A DNA stretch of 64,000 nt from Roseihalotalea indica (GCF_022458895.1 NZ_JAINFL010000002.1:806001-870000), one strand, 5' to 3'; shown: positions 44,223 through 54,544, counted from the first letter of the stretch. A program made the numbers and translations. Notes: generated by a model not told the origin, from the sequence alone.

Positions 44223-47096
44223 ATGGCGACTGAAAAGATCGTAGAAGAAATACACGCACCTGATCTACCTGCTTCGTTAGCATACGACCACGAAACAATA
44301 GAGATCTACGGGGCTCGGGAACATAACCTCAAAAATATTGATGTAACCCTGCCGCGCAATCAGTTAATTGTGATTACCGGCATTAGCGGAAGTGGCAAAT
44401 CATCTTTAGCATTTGATACTATCTATGCTGAGGGACAACGCCGCTATATGGAAAGTTTTTCGGCCTATGCCCGCTCCTTCATCGGCAACCTGCAACGGCC
44501 GGAAGTAGATAAAATTAATGGGTTGAGCCCGGTTATTTCCATTGAGCAAAAAACTACTTCTAAAAACCCTCGCTCAACAGTAGGCACCGTAACCGAGATT
44601 TACGATTTTATGCGCTTGCTCTTCGCCCGTGCTGGCGAGGCGTATTCGTACGAAACCGGAAAGAAAATGGAGCGCCAATCCGAAGAACAGATCATCGACC
44701 GGATTATGGATGATTTCTCGGATGGTAAACTCATTATTCTGGCTCCAATCGTAAAAGGACGAAAAGGTCATTATCGAGAGCTTTTTCAGCAAGTGCGCAA
44801 AATGGGTTTTGCCAAGGTGCGGGTTGACGGAGAGATTTTGGATCTGGCGCCTAAGATGCAGGTAGACCGTTATAAAACGCACGATATAGAGATTGTTGTA
44901 GACCGGGTAATTGTACGGGAAGACGACCGCTATCGCATTGCCGAATCTATCAAAACGGCTTTGCAGCATGGTAAGGGCATCATCATGGTCGACGACACCC
45001 AGGGTAATGTTCAGCACTTCTCCAAATTTCTAATGGACCCGGAAACCGGTTTAGCCTACGACGAACCGGCACCCAACACTTTTTCTTTCAACTCTCCCTA
45101 CGGAATGTGCCCCAAATGCCTTGGGTTGGGAGTGATTGAGCAATTTTCTGAAGAAACGATCTTCCCCGATAAAAAGCTTAGCATTAGCCGCGGAGGGGTT
45201 GCCCCATTAGGCGAGTATCGCGATATCTGGATTTTTAAGAAACTGGAGGGCGTGCTGAAGCGGCATAATGTGAAACTTACCACACCCATTCATAAACTTT
45301 CAGATAAGGTGATGGAAGTGATCATGTACGGTGATCCCAAACCGGTAGCCGTAAACTCAGTAAAATATCCTGGTTCTAAGTATGATGTAGTATATGAGGG
45401 AATTACCGGATATCTGGAGAAACAGGGTGAAACCGGAACGGATAAAACTCAGAAGTGGGTGAAGCAGTTTATGACCAGCACTACCTGCCCGGAGTGTGAA
45501 GGAACTCGCCTCAAAAAAGAATCACGCTACTTTAAAATTGCCGGTAAAAATATTGCCGAACTGGCCCAGTTGAATATTGATGATCTGCAAAGCTGGTTTG
45601 AAAATGTAGAGGAGCGTTTAAGCGACCGGCAGCGATTGATTGGTGGCGAAGTTCTCAAGGAGATTCGTAAGCGCATTGGCTTTTTGGTGGATGTTGGATT
45701 GACCTACCTTACGCTTGATCGCCCATTACGAACGCTATCCGGAGGAGAAGCGCAGCGGATTCGTCTGGCTACTCAAATTGGCACTCAGCTAGTAGGTGTA
45801 CTTTATATATTAGACGAACCTAGTATTGGTCTGCATCAGCGAGATAATGTGAAGCTGATCAAAGCCCTTTATGACTTGCGCGATCTAGGTAACACGGTGA
45901 TTGTAGTAGAGCACGATAAAGATATGATGCTTCAGGCTGATCATATCCTGGATATTGGTCCCGGAGCTGGGCGGCACGGTGGTAGGGTCATCGCATCAGG
46001 AAGCCCAAGTGTGTTTCTTGATCGGGGTGGCGTGACGGCTGATTACCTGAAAGGTAGTCGAGCCATTCAGGTGCCTTCTCAGCGGCGCGAAGGTAACGGA
46101 GAGCAGTTGGTGTTAACCGGAGCCCGGGGCAATAATCTTAAAAATGTAACGCTCACATTGCCTTTGGGAAAAATGGTATGTGTTACCGGAGTATCCGGTA
46201 GTGGTAAGTCTACCTTAATTCACGAAACGTTGTTTCCCTTATTAAGCAAGCACTTTTATCGTTCCTATGCTGAGCCTTGTCCCTTCGATACGATAAAGGG
46301 AATAGAACATATTGATAAAGTAATTGAGGTAGATCAGGCACCCATTGGACGGACTCCCCGCTCGAACCCAGCTACCTATACCGGTGTATTTACCGATATT
46401 CGAGCATTATTTTCCGAATTACCCGAAGCCAAAATACGAGGGTATAAACCCGGACGCTTTTCTTTTAACGTAAAAGGTGGCCGCTGCGAAACCTGCGAAG
46501 GAGCCGGAATGCAATTGATTGAGATGGACTTCCTGCCCGACGTACACATTCCTTGTCCAACCTGCAAAGGTCGGCGTTACAATCGTGAAACACTGGAGAT
46601 CCGGTTTAAAGGAAAATCTATTTCTGATGTGCTGGACATGACCGTAGAGCAGGCTGTAGAATTTTTTGAGAATCAGCCTCGTATTTTGCGGAAAATTCAG
46701 ACGCTGGAAGATGTTGGCTTGGGTTATATCACATTGGGGCAGCACGCCACAACACTATCGGGCGGAGAAGCTCAGCGAGTGAAGTTAGCCACTGAGCTTT
46801 CTAAAAAAGATACCGGAAAGACACTTTATATATTAGATGAACCTACCACCGGGCTGCATTTCCAGGATATTCAACACTTGCTGGATGTACTCAATAAGTT
46901 GGTTGATAAAGGTAACACCGTACTTATTATAGAGCATAATCTAGACGTTATTAAGGTTGCAGATTACATCGTTGACTTAGGGCCAGAAGGTGGTAGTGGA
47001 GGTGGACAGATTATCTGTGAAGGAGCCCCAGAAGTTGTTGCTCAATGTTCTAAAGGGTATACCGCTCGGTTTATTAAAGCAGAGTTGTCATCATAA
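44223..47096 (+). CDS. uvrA: Excinuclease ABC subunit A
   Basis: 957 residues, the normal length for UvrA. It recognises DNA damage with UvrB in nucleotide excision repair. First Walker A is GISGSGKSS (residues 53-61), the second GVSGSGKST (about 655); signatures LSGGEAQRIRLA and LSGGEAQRVKLA precede the Walker B sequences YILDEPSIGLH and YILDEPTTGLH. Zinc-finger cysteines are in CPKCLGLG/CPECEGTR and CETCEGAG/CPTCKGRR. All motifs are intact, so the gene appears functional. It is transcribed alone between a terminator and a 575-bp gene-free stretch. Confidence 0.98.
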   Translation: MATEKIVEEIHAPDLPASLAYDHETIEIYGAREHNLKNIDVTLPRNQLIVITGISGSGKSSLAFDTIYAEGQRRYMESFSAYARSFIGNLQRPEVDKINGLSPVISIEQKTTSKNPRSTVGTVTEIYDFMRLLFARAGEAYSYETGKKMERQSEEQIIDRIMDDFSDGKLIILAPIVKGRKGHYRELFQQVRKMGFAKVRVDGEILDLAPKMQVDRYKTHDIEIVVDRVIVREDDRYRIAESIKTALQHGKGIIMVDDTQGNVQHFSKFLMDPETGLAYDEPAPNTFSFNSPYGMCPKCLGLGVIEQFSEETIFPDKKLSISRGGVAPLGEYRDIWIFKKLEGVLKRHNVKLTTPIHKLSDKVMEVIMYGDPKPVAVNSVKYPGSKYDVVYEGITGYLEKQGETGTDKTQKWVKQFMTSTTCPECEGTRLKKESRYFKIAGKNIAELAQLNIDDLQSWFENVEERLSDRQRLIGGEVLKEIRKRIGFLVDVGLTYLTLDRPLRTLSGGEAQRIRLATQIGTQLVGVLYILDEPSIGLHQRDNVKLIKALYDLRDLGNTVIVVEHDKDMMLQADHILDIGPGAGRHGGRVIASGSPSVFLDRGGVTADYLKGSRAIQVPSQRREGNGEQLVLTGARGNNLKNVTLTLPLGKMVCVTGVSGSGKSTLIHETLFPLLSKHFYRSYAEPCPFDTIKGIEHIDKVIEVDQAPIGRTPRSNPATYTGVFTDIRALFSELPEAKIRGYKPGRFSFNVKGGRCETCEGAGMQLIEMDFLPDVHIPCPTCKGRRYNRETLEIRFKGKSISDVLDMTVEQAVEFFENQPRILRKIQTLEDVGLGYITLGQHATTLSGGEAQRVKLATELSKKDTGKTLYILDEPTTGLHFQDIQHLLDVLNKLVDKGNTVLIIEHNLDVIKVADYIVDLGPEGGSGGGQIICEGAPEVVAQCSKGYTARFIKAELSS

Positions 47097-47671
47097 AAAC
47101 TTACTATAATTTTGGTTAGTTTATCTCAAAAAACAGGTGTTGAACTTTATCTTGTAGCTCTCACATGAGAGTGAAATACCGCAAAATAGTTTCTAAAAGG
47201 TCATTTTTATGTAAATAAGAAATTTTTTTCTATGTCAGAAAAGAGTGCTTTTTAATATAATTCAAAAGATTTATCGTTTCCATAAGGTGGTCTGCCTCAA
47301 GTAAATTACATGTGTAGCTTTCATTTAGCTTGAGAGAAGTTACGACAAGAAGAGTTTTTCCACCTTTCTGAATTTTTAAACTTTTTCAATGAAAAATATA
47401 AATTAAATTTTAATCCTGCCGCTATTGTGTTAATTCAGGGATAAATTTCTAGTTGCCATTATTTCTATTAGTTTTTTACGTACATAAAAAAAAGCTACTC
47501 TGCTCTTTTGAGCATTATTTTCACTACACACGTAATAAATCCAGTAAGTTAAGTAAGAGTGTCTTTAAAAAAACATGTTGTTTTGCTTAAACTCGAAAGT
47601 GCTAATTCGTAAGGCATACGCCGAAAATGCATACCAAATAGACTAACAACGAACAACAAACTCTTACTTTT
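47097..47671. other. Gene-free AT-rich stretch
   Basis: 575 bp after uvrA, AT-rich, without open frame or recognised RNA. A short palindrome (CTCTCACATGAGAG, about 47157-47170) lies near the uvrA end. The last 100 bp are the likely promoter and leader for the outer-membrane gene that follows. Confidence 0.5.
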
Positions 47672-48460
47672 ATGATGCAGTATTTCAATCGCGTGCTTAA
47701 TAAAGCACGATGTTTCGCGATGACACTACCCGTCATTGCGGCTCTCAGCGCACCAGATGCATTTGCTCAGGATGCTGATTCAGGTACAGGCCAGCCTTTG
47801 GTGTACGGACCAAAAATCGGGTTAACGTCTAGCGGTTTTTACGAGGGATTTTTAAATGGTAGGCAGCATACGGGTAGTGTTACCGGAGTAGCTGTTGGTG
47901 GTTTTGCTTCTTACAGCCTACTGGATTTTTTAGATGTGTCTGCAGAGCTTATGTATATGCAGCAGGGAGGGACCCGGGTAGAACTGAAAGAATCAATAGT
48001 AGATGGTTCTCTGATTACAACCACAGGTAATGTTAAGTTGCACAATGTAGAATTTCCGGTGTTGGTGCGCTTAGGTATGCCAAATCCGGTATTAGGGATT
48101 CGTCCACAATTAGTATTTGGGCCATCAGTAGGGTTTAATGTTGCAGCCATTCAATCACAGGATATTACATATTTTGTAGATGCCTTCAATGAAACTCCTG
48201 CTGGTTTGGAAACATTTGCTCGTACTGGAAGTGGCACTGAGAATGTGCGGTCTGAGTACCGATCAATGCAGTATGGTTTAAATGTTGGGCTGGGCGCTAA
48301 GATTCCGCTGGAAGGTGGAAGCAATACGTTCTTTTTTGATGCCCGATATCGTTACGGCGTGAATGCCATCAACAATGGGTATGATCCTAATGACTTATTG
48401 CGAGATGCAACTGATATCCGCTCTAATACTTTTCTCTTCTCCATAGGTATCACCTTATAA
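47672..48460 (+). CDS. Outer-membrane beta-barrel protein (PorT-like family)
   Basis: 262 residues with a signal peptide ending near AFAQ (residue 33). The body matches the small barrel family common in Bacteroidota (OMP_b-brl_2): YGPKIGLTSSGFY, VAVGGFASYSLLDFLDVSAELMY with a Gly-aromatic pattern, and a C-terminal strand TFLFSIGITL. The large lipoprotein gene follows after 55 bp on the same strand, so the two are probably co-expressed and the barrel may help place the lipoprotein. Confidence 0.82.
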   Translation: MMQYFNRVLNKARCFAMTLPVIAALSAPDAFAQDADSGTGQPLVYGPKIGLTSSGFYEGFLNGRQHTGSVTGVAVGGFASYSLLDFLDVSAELMYMQQGGTRVELKESIVDGSLITTTGNVKLHNVEFPVLVRLGMPNPVLGIRPQLVFGPSVGFNVAAIQSQDITYFVDAFNETPAGLETFARTGSGTENVRSEYRSMQYGLNVGLGAKIPLEGGSNTFFFDARYRYGVNAINNGYDPNDLLRDATDIRSNTFLFSIGITL

Positions 48461-48515
48461 TCTCCACTTAACAATAAATTTATTACCAAATTATCTCCCT
48501 TTAATCTAAATTAAC

Positions 48516-50459
48516 ATGCGAAATTTGAACATGAAAAATTGGTTTCCCACCCTGTTAGGAGCTGGTGTCATTGCTGGTAGTCTAGCCCTTACCTCCTGCG
48601 AGGATGAGTTCACTGAAGCAGATGCCATCGCTCTGCAAGACTCAACATTAACTGCTCTAAAAAAATTAGACAATGAAAATGCCATTGCTAAAGATAAGCT
48701 TGATCATGAGCAGGAAATGGCTTATGAAAGGTATCAAGACTCTTTAGAGCGCATTGGACCTATCGTAAATTATTCTGTTACGGTCATGGCGGGTGGCAGT
48801 GCTAATACAAGCGCTAGAACCGAAGGGGAAAATTTTGCCTCTGGAGCTACTGTTACTGTGGTTCAGGGAGGAGTATCTCAAGACGCAACTACAAATGCGG
48901 GTGGTGTGGCAACATTTGGCGATCTGCGTATTGGTAATGCTACTGTCATTATAGAAGCCCCTGATCATACTACCATGACATATACTACAATGTTAGGTTA
49001 CCCTAATTCAGGCTTGCAGGAAGATAACGTAGGGACAACAGTGCCAATTTTCCCGTTGACAGTAGAGGCTGGTGCTTCAGAAGTGAGTGGTACTGCCTGG
49101 GCTGAATTAGATTTGACCAACGATGAGCCTGAATTTGCTGAAGGTGCAATAGTAAGAGCTACCCTTAGTGTAGGTAATGCTTTAGGCGCTTATGGAATTA
49201 ATACTGGTAACGATAAAGGTGAAATCCAGTCTGCTTCGTATAGCAATTTTATTGTGACTGACACAGTAGATGCTAGCGGTAGTTACTCATTAGTTATTCC
49301 TAATGGCAATGCTGACAGTGGAAACGGAATTTTTGGACCAGCTCTGAGCATGGATTTTCTTCCTTTTGAGGCTCAGCAGACATTAGTGGTAGAGCAAGGT
49401 GATTCACTAGCTGTAATCAGCAGGGCTGCAATTTTTGGTGACGGTACTAACTATGATGTTGAATCCTTACCTAGCGTTTATGTTGAGGTTGAAGAACCTG
49501 TAAACTCTGCTAGTGGATTTGAGCTAGGAGCCAAAGCAAATCGGTCTGCTTTGAGCAATAGTGCAATTGATATAGCCACTAGGGGTTCTGGATACGCAGT
49601 AAATGACACGATCTTCTTTTCTGCTGACTCTGATGGTGAACAAGCTGGATTTAGAGTTACTTCAATAGATGCTAATGGTGGAATACTAGGGGTCAGCGGT
49701 ATAGACAATGATATTGATGACATTGATAACTCATTTGCTGCATATAGCGAAGAGCCTAGTGTTGCTTCTACCTCAGGTAGCGGTTCTGGAGCTACTTTTG
49801 ACTTACGATTTGTAACTACTTACAATGTTTTTGTAAAAAACCAAGGTTCAGGATATTATAGTTTGCCAATTGTAACAGGTAGTGCGATGTATTACAGCGG
49901 GTACACTCTAACAAGTACAGTTGATAATAATTTGAATGACTGGTCTTCTAACATTGTATCTTATATCCTTGATGATGTAGCTATTATCGATGGTAAAATT
50001 GTTGCAGATAATGGGGTTAATGCAGATACTATTGCAACTACAGCCTATTTGGCTAGTGTTCCGGAGTTAACGGTGCAAGCACCTACCATAAGAAAAGCAA
50101 TTGTAAAGCCAAGCAACATTTCTTTCTCGAATGGTAAAATCACTAATATTGGTTACTATGACGCTGGAGAAGGATATACATCAGCACCCAAGATCACTAT
50201 TCGCTCGGTAATAGATGGTAAAGAAACATCTGCATCTGCTACCAGCACAATTAATAGTTATAATGGGTCCATTTCTGGCATTGTTGTTACTAATGGTGGC
50301 GAAGGATTTGTTGCAAATATTAATGATATTGACGGTGATGGAGGGCAAAGTCAGAATGCATCTCAATCAAGCAAGCCAAGTGTATCTAGTGTAAAACCAG
50401 GTGCTACAGGGCTTAATAAAGATTTTAACTACGGAACAGGTAAACGTAACGGAAACTAA
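48516..50459 (+). CDS. Large surface lipoprotein with GxGY repeats
   Basis: 647 residues. The signal peptide ends in LTSC (Cys29), a lipobox. A short coiled-coil-like segment follows, then a carboxypeptidase-regulatory-like domain (about 85-155: SGATVTVVQGGVSQDATTN). The second half has a repeated motif: RGSGYAVNDTIFFS, NQGSGYYSLPIV, DAGEGYTSAPKITI and NGGEGFV, each followed by a short strand pair. The C-terminus is Ser/Asn-rich and looks disordered. The codon usage seems more AT-rich than in neighbours. There is no type IX secretion signal domain. The function is unknown; a structural or adhesive surface role is an inference. Confidence 0.75.
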   Translation: MRNLNMKNWFPTLLGAGVIAGSLALTSCEDEFTEADAIALQDSTLTALKKLDNENAIAKDKLDHEQEMAYERYQDSLERIGPIVNYSVTVMAGGSANTSARTEGENFASGATVTVVQGGVSQDATTNAGGVATFGDLRIGNATVIIEAPDHTTMTYTTMLGYPNSGLQEDNVGTTVPIFPLTVEAGASEVSGTAWAELDLTNDEPEFAEGAIVRATLSVGNALGAYGINTGNDKGEIQSASYSNFIVTDTVDASGSYSLVIPNGNADSGNGIFGPALSMDFLPFEAQQTLVVEQGDSLAVISRAAIFGDGTNYDVESLPSVYVEVEEPVNSASGFELGAKANRSALSNSAIDIATRGSGYAVNDTIFFSADSDGEQAGFRVTSIDANGGILGVSGIDNDIDDIDNSFAAYSEEPSVASTSGSGSGATFDLRFVTTYNVFVKNQGSGYYSLPIVTGSAMYYSGYTLTSTVDNNLNDWSSNIVSYILDDVAIIDGKIVADNGVNADTIATTAYLASVPELTVQAPTIRKAIVKPSNISFSNGKITNIGYYDAGEGYTSAPKITIRSVIDGKETSASATSTINSYNGSISGIVVTNGGEGFVANINDIDGDGGQSQNASQSSKPSVSSVKPGATGLNKDFNYGTGKRNGN

Positions 50460-50486
50460 GTAATTTATTTTGCTTCACTGAAAAAG

Positions 50487-50517
50487 AGGTTTGCAGCGTT
50501 AAGTTGCAAACCTTTTT
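50487..50517 (+). terminator. Rho-independent terminator of the lipoprotein gene
   Basis: AGGTTTGCA (50487-50495) pairs with TGCAAACCT (50505-50513), followed by T residues to 50517. It lies inside the upstream extension of the NADH dehydrogenase frame, which supports the ATG at 50582 as start of that gene. Confidence 0.88.
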
Positions 50518-50581
50518 CTTTTATTCAAACACCTTCCTCTGTCACTCGTTAAATCAATGTAATCTAATCCTATTTATCACT

Positions 50582-52006
50582 ATGGCAGTCATTGAAGAAC
50601 CTACCGAATATACAGTATCACAACGTCACCTTACCACCCAACTGCCTGATATTGGCAAGCCTCGGGTGGTTATCATCGGTGGTGGCTTTGCTGGCATTCA
50701 AATGGTAAAACATTTGAATATGAAGGAAGTGCAGGTAGTTATGCTGGATCGGCACAACTATCATACTTTTCAACCTCTATTGTACCAAGTTGCTACTGCT
50801 GGACTGGAGCCGGATTCTATTGCTGGCCCATTACGTAAGATATTTGATAACGACAAGAACTTTTTCTTTCGGATGGCTACCGTAGACCGGATTGACCCCG
50901 AGCGCAAAAGCGTGCATACCACCATCGGAGAGATTACTTACGACCATCTGGTGATAGCAGTAGGCACCAAAACGAACTACTTTGGCAATAAACGCATTCA
51001 GCGCCTGGCATTCCCGCTTAAGCAAGTGCCTCAGGCTCTAAACCTGCGTAGTCATATTCTTCAAAACTTTGAAAAAGCCGTTACTTCTGATTCAGAAGAA
51101 GAGATTGACCGGCTTACCAACTTTGTTATTGTAGGTGGTGGCCCTACGGGCGTAGAGTTAGCTGGGGCATTAGGCGAGCTAAAAAAGTATGTGTTGCCTC
51201 GCGATTATCCTGAAATTGACTTTAAGGTCATGAAAGTGTATCTGGTAGAAGGGCTGGAGCGGTTGCTTCCTACTATGTCAGAGAAGTCAGGTAAACGGGC
51301 TGAGAAAGATCTTACCGAGCGGTTCGATACTATTGTAAAACTGAAAACCATGGTAGAAGACTATGATGGCTACAAAGTGAAGCTGAACAACGGAGAAACT
51401 ATTAGTAGTGAAACGCTGGTTTGGGCTGCCGGTGTGCAGGGAGCTATCATTCCTGGTTTAGATCAGGCCACCATTGAGAAAGGCCGGTACGAAGTGAATG
51501 AGTACAACCAGGTAAAAGGTTACGATAATATTTATGCCATAGGCGACATTGCTGCAATGTACACCAAAGAATATCCCAAAGGGCATCCTCAGGTGGCACC
51601 AGTAGCTATGCAGCAAGGAGAGCAGTTGGGCAAAAACCTGAGCCAAATTCTGAAGGGAAAAGAACCCAAGCCTTTTTCGTATTTCAATAAAGGCTATATG
51701 GCTACGATTGGCCGAAATCGAGCCGTAGCAGATTTACCGGGAAACATCAAGTTTAGCGGGTTTTTTGCCTGGTTATCTTGGATGTTCGTTCACCTCTTGT
51801 TCCTGGTGAGTTTTCGCCAGAAACTTATCACTCTGGGCAATTGGATGTGGAACTACTTTACCTATGATCGAGGCACTCGCTTGATCATCCGCCCTTTCAA
51901 CTATCGCAAAACAGTGTCTCATCGTAAAGAGGAGCTGAAAGAAGAAGAAAGTCACCGTAACGATGAGCACAAAGAAACTTTTGAGGTGAGCGGACAAAGA
52001 GAATAA
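50582..52006 (+). CDS. ndh: Type II NADH dehydrogenase
   Basis: From the ATG at 50582 the protein has 474 residues. The FAD motif is VVIIGGGFAGIQ (Gly33-Gly38), the NADH motif FVIVGGGPTGVELAGALGEL, and the late FAD motif NIYAIGDIAAM. A hydrophobic segment near the C-terminus (FAWLSWMFVHLLFLVSF) fits membrane attachment. NDH-2 passes electrons from NADH to quinone without proton pumping. The last 40 residues are an unusual, very charged extension rich in Glu, His and Lys. The gene is convergent with the barrel gene after it. Confidence 0.93.
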   Translation: MAVIEEPTEYTVSQRHLTTQLPDIGKPRVVIIGGGFAGIQMVKHLNMKEVQVVMLDRHNYHTFQPLLYQVATAGLEPDSIAGPLRKIFDNDKNFFFRMATVDRIDPERKSVHTTIGEITYDHLVIAVGTKTNYFGNKRIQRLAFPLKQVPQALNLRSHILQNFEKAVTSDSEEEIDRLTNFVIVGGGPTGVELAGALGELKKYVLPRDYPEIDFKVMKVYLVEGLERLLPTMSEKSGKRAEKDLTERFDTIVKLKTMVEDYDGYKVKLNNGETISSETLVWAAGVQGAIIPGLDQATIEKGRYEVNEYNQVKGYDNIYAIGDIAAMYTKEYPKGHPQVAPVAMQQGEQLGKNLSQILKGKEPKPFSYFNKGYMATIGRNRAVADLPGNIKFSGFFAWLSWMFVHLLFLVSFRQKLITLGNWMWNYFTYDRGTRLIIRPFNYRKTVSHRKEELKEEESHRNDEHKETFEVSGQRE

Positions 52007-52025
52007 TAGGGAGGCTTTCTGTTAT

Positions 52026-52589
52026 TTACTGCCCAAATGAGTAGAATACCCCTAGGTTAAAAGGGACGTATATTACATTGTAATCAATACTTCTCTGGTT
52101 ACTTCCATTCTCATTGGCAAAAATGAGCTGGTATTTAATATTAGCATCAAAGCGTATCTGTTCACTTGATGCGTACTGAATACCAAAAGTGGGTGCGACA
52201 CCAAAGTGAGAGTCTGATACATTGAATCCGCCAGCTTCGTATGCAATTCGGTTAATACCCACGCCCAGACCCAGATAGGGCTGAATAGCCTCTTCGCTTA
52301 ATAAATATAAAAGAGAAAAGGTGATAGGAGTGATATTGTAATTCAAACCGCTGTTCATTCCCCCCGACATTAATGCAAAAGAATGAAGACCAATGCTGGC
52401 GCTAACCATGGTAGGAACAGAGGAGGAGGAGTAACGAGCTTCTACATCAAAACCAAAACCGGTTTGGGCAGTATTTCCGAAAGTGCCCAACGGAAATGCC
52501 GGGGCAACATGAGCGCCTAGCGAGACTTGAGCGAAGCTGGAGGTGATAAATCCAAGTACAAAAATGGCAGAAAAGAATAATGGTTTCAT
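52026..52589 (-). CDS. Outer-membrane beta-barrel protein
   Basis: 187 residues with signal peptide (MKPLFFSAIFVLGFITSSFAQ). The mature part starts VSLGAHVAPAFPLGTFG, has alternating strands and ends GVFYSFGQ. It is a small eight-strand-type barrel of the OMP_b-brl family, a close paralog of the next gene (both begin with a V-x-P-x-x-P-x-G-x-F pattern). Function unknown. The pair lies on the minus strand, separated by a terminator, so each is probably its own unit. Confidence 0.8.
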   Translation of the reverse strand: MKPLFFSAIFVLGFITSSFAQVSLGAHVAPAFPLGTFGNTAQTGFGFDVEARYSSSSVPTMVSASIGLHSFALMSGGMNSGLNYNITPITFSLLYLLSEEAIQPYLGLGVGINRIAYEAGGFNVSDSHFGVAPTFGIQYASSEQIRFDANIKYQLIFANENGSNQRSIDYNVIYVPFNLGVFYSFGQ

Positions 52590-52641
52590 ATAACAAGCAC
52601 TTTGGATAAAGATAAGGGAAAAGTAGGCTGATCAAAAAAAT

Positions 52642-52674
52642 AAAAAGCCATCCACCTGGGGTGAATAGCTTTTT
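52642..52674 (-). terminator. Rho-independent terminator between paralogous barrel genes
   Basis: AAAAAGC (52642-52648) pairs with GCTTTTT (52668-52674), and the inner CACC (52653-52656) with GGTG (52660-52663). On the minus strand it is followed by T-rich sequence. It ends the transcript of the gene at 52699-53262. Confidence 0.75.
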
Positions 52675-52698
52675 TCATCGTAACAGCTACCTAATAAA

Positions 52699-53262
52699 CT
52701 ATTGTCCTATTTTAAATGAGAGGCCTATATTAATAGGCACTAATGTTATATTTTCTTTGAATTGCACTTCAGTAAATGGAAGAGATTCATTCATAAAGAT
52801 TGTATGATACTCGGCATTGGCATGTAAATCAATATTCTTATTAATAGGGATCAGAATGCCTGCTGTAGGGGCAAAGCCAAAGTAGGTTCGGGAAATATCA
52901 ATGAAAGAATTAATTTTCATATTATAAGCTCCGCCTTTGATTCCAACATACGGTTTAATACCATCGGTCATGGGGGTAAAGGCCAGTGAAGCAGCAATGG
53001 GTGTCAGGGAAAAATCAAAACCAGGAATGTTTAATCCGAAAGGGCTGGCGCTAAAAGAAAATCGTTGGAATGAAACGCCCGCCAGTACATTGGGGCTCAC
53101 CTGGTATTTTCCCTCAATCCCAAAGCCGTAGCCCATATCAGAAATGTTAGCAAAGTTACCCATCGGAAAAACCGGAGCTCCGCTAACTCCTACTGAAAGT
53201 TGAGCATGTGAGGCGGTATGAATAACGATTAATGTGCATATAGTGAATAATAACTTTTTCAT
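52699..53262 (-). CDS. Outer-membrane beta-barrel protein, paralog
   Basis: From the ATG at 53262 the protein has 187 residues with a signal peptide (MKKLLFTICTLIVIHTASHAQ); the frame is open 9 codons further. The mature part (LSVGVSGAPVFPMGNFA) resembles the downstream paralog, as does the C-terminus (NIGLSFKIGQ). Both proteins have the same length, so a recent tandem duplication is likely. Function unknown. Confidence 0.8.
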   Translation of the reverse strand: MKKLLFTICTLIVIHTASHAQLSVGVSGAPVFPMGNFANISDMGYGFGIEGKYQVSPNVLAGVSFQRFSFSASPFGLNIPGFDFSLTPIAASLAFTPMTDGIKPYVGIKGGAYNMKINSFIDISRTYFGFAPTAGILIPINKNIDLHANAEYHTIFMNESLPFTEVQFKENITLVPINIGLSFKIGQ

Positions 53263-53410
53263 AATATCGGTTAGTAAAGTTGTGAACATGATTACAACCT
53301 TACGTAGGCAATTTCTGTGCAGAAAATGAGTTGCAAACTAAAAAAATGCATGATTTTTGCTATAGGTAATATTTATAAGGCTGATATACAGTAAGTTAGC
53401 TGAAAAAATT

Positions 53411-54544
53411 TTATTTATCAGCTATAAATAATTCAGCCGCAATGCCATCAGCCAGTAATTTTCCAGTTTTTGTAAGCACAAACTGCTGGTTTTCTAACGT
53501 GGCTTTTTTGGTAGCAACCAACTGCTCTATATAGGCAGCATGATGCGTCAAAAGATCATACTGATGCGCTGATTTTAGCCAGTCAAGATCGCAACCCCAC
53601 TTGGTGCGCAGTCCCATCATCAGGTATTCGTTAATCTGATCAACCCGACTCAGTACTTCTCGCTCAAAAGGAATTTTCTGATCAGCCAGCGCCTTCAGAT
53701 ATTTTCCGTTATTCGCCACATTATATTGCCGGGTGGCGCCATTAAACGAATGTGCGCCCGGCCCTACACCCAAATAATTCACATTGCGCCAATAGTTGCT
53801 ATTGTGTTGTGATTCTGAGCCAGGCTGGCAAAAATTAGACACTTCATACTGCTCGTAATTTGCTGATTCCAGTCGATCAATGAGCAATTCAAACTGTTCG
53901 GCGGCAAAGCTTTCGTCCACCGGTGGGATTTTGTTGTGGCGTAGCCAGCGCCCAAACACCGTGTTTTCCTCAATCGTCAGACAGTAGGAAGAAATATGGG
54001 AAGGCTTAAGAGCAGTGGCTTTTGCTAGATCTTCCTCCCAAATGCTATGGTCGGGGTGAGGAATGGCGTAGATGAGGTCGATGCTTAGATTAGTGAACCC
54101 AACATCCTGAGCCTGCTGAACACAGGCTTGCGCTTCGCTTGCCGAATGAGCCCGGTTCAGGTAGCGGAGGTGCGGCTCGTAAAACGATTGAATACCAATG
54201 CTCAATCGGTTGACTCCCGCTTCTTTCAGACTACGCAACTTCTCAGGAGATAAGTCGTCAGGGTTAGCCTCAAGCGTAATTTCGGGGGATGCAGCCACCG
54301 GAAAGTGCTGGTAGATGGCTTCTAACAACTGTTGAAGTTCTGCTTCGGTCAGCAAGGAAGGAGTGCCACCGCCAAAATAAATAGAATTAACCGGGGCGCC
54401 GCTCAGATAATCAGCTTGCATGACCAGCTCATGAGCAATAGCCTTCACCATGTCAGCTTTACGCTGCTGGTTGGTGCTAAAATGAAAATCGCAGTAAAAG
54501 CACGCCTGCTTGCAAAAAGGTATATGAAGATAAATGCCAGCCAC
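53411..54544 (-). CDS. hemW: Radical SAM heme chaperone HemW
   Basis: 377 residues. The iron-sulfur motif CKQACFYC (Cys11, Cys15, Cys18) in IHIPF context marks the HemN/HemW radical SAM family. The motif HNSNYW (the conserved HNxxYW) separates HemW from true coproporphyrinogen dehydrogenase HemN. HemW binds heme and delivers it to respiratory proteins, and does not make protoporphyrinogen. The GGGTPS motif near residue 60 is the SAM-binding region. It is a single gene on the minus strand. Confidence 0.92.
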   Translation of the reverse strand: MAGIYLHIPFCKQACFYCDFHFSTNQQRKADMVKAIAHELVMQADYLSGAPVNSIYFGGGTPSLLTEAELQQLLEAIYQHFPVAASPEITLEANPDDLSPEKLRSLKEAGVNRLSIGIQSFYEPHLRYLNRAHSASEAQACVQQAQDVGFTNLSIDLIYAIPHPDHSIWEEDLAKATALKPSHISSYCLTIEENTVFGRWLRHNKIPPVDESFAAEQFELLIDRLESANYEQYEVSNFCQPGSESQHNSNYWRNVNYLGVGPGAHSFNGATRQYNVANNGKYLKALADQKIPFEREVLSRVDQINEYLMMGLRTKWGCDLDWLKSAHQYDLLTHHAAYIEQLVATKKATLENQQFVLTKTGKLLADGIAAELFIADK

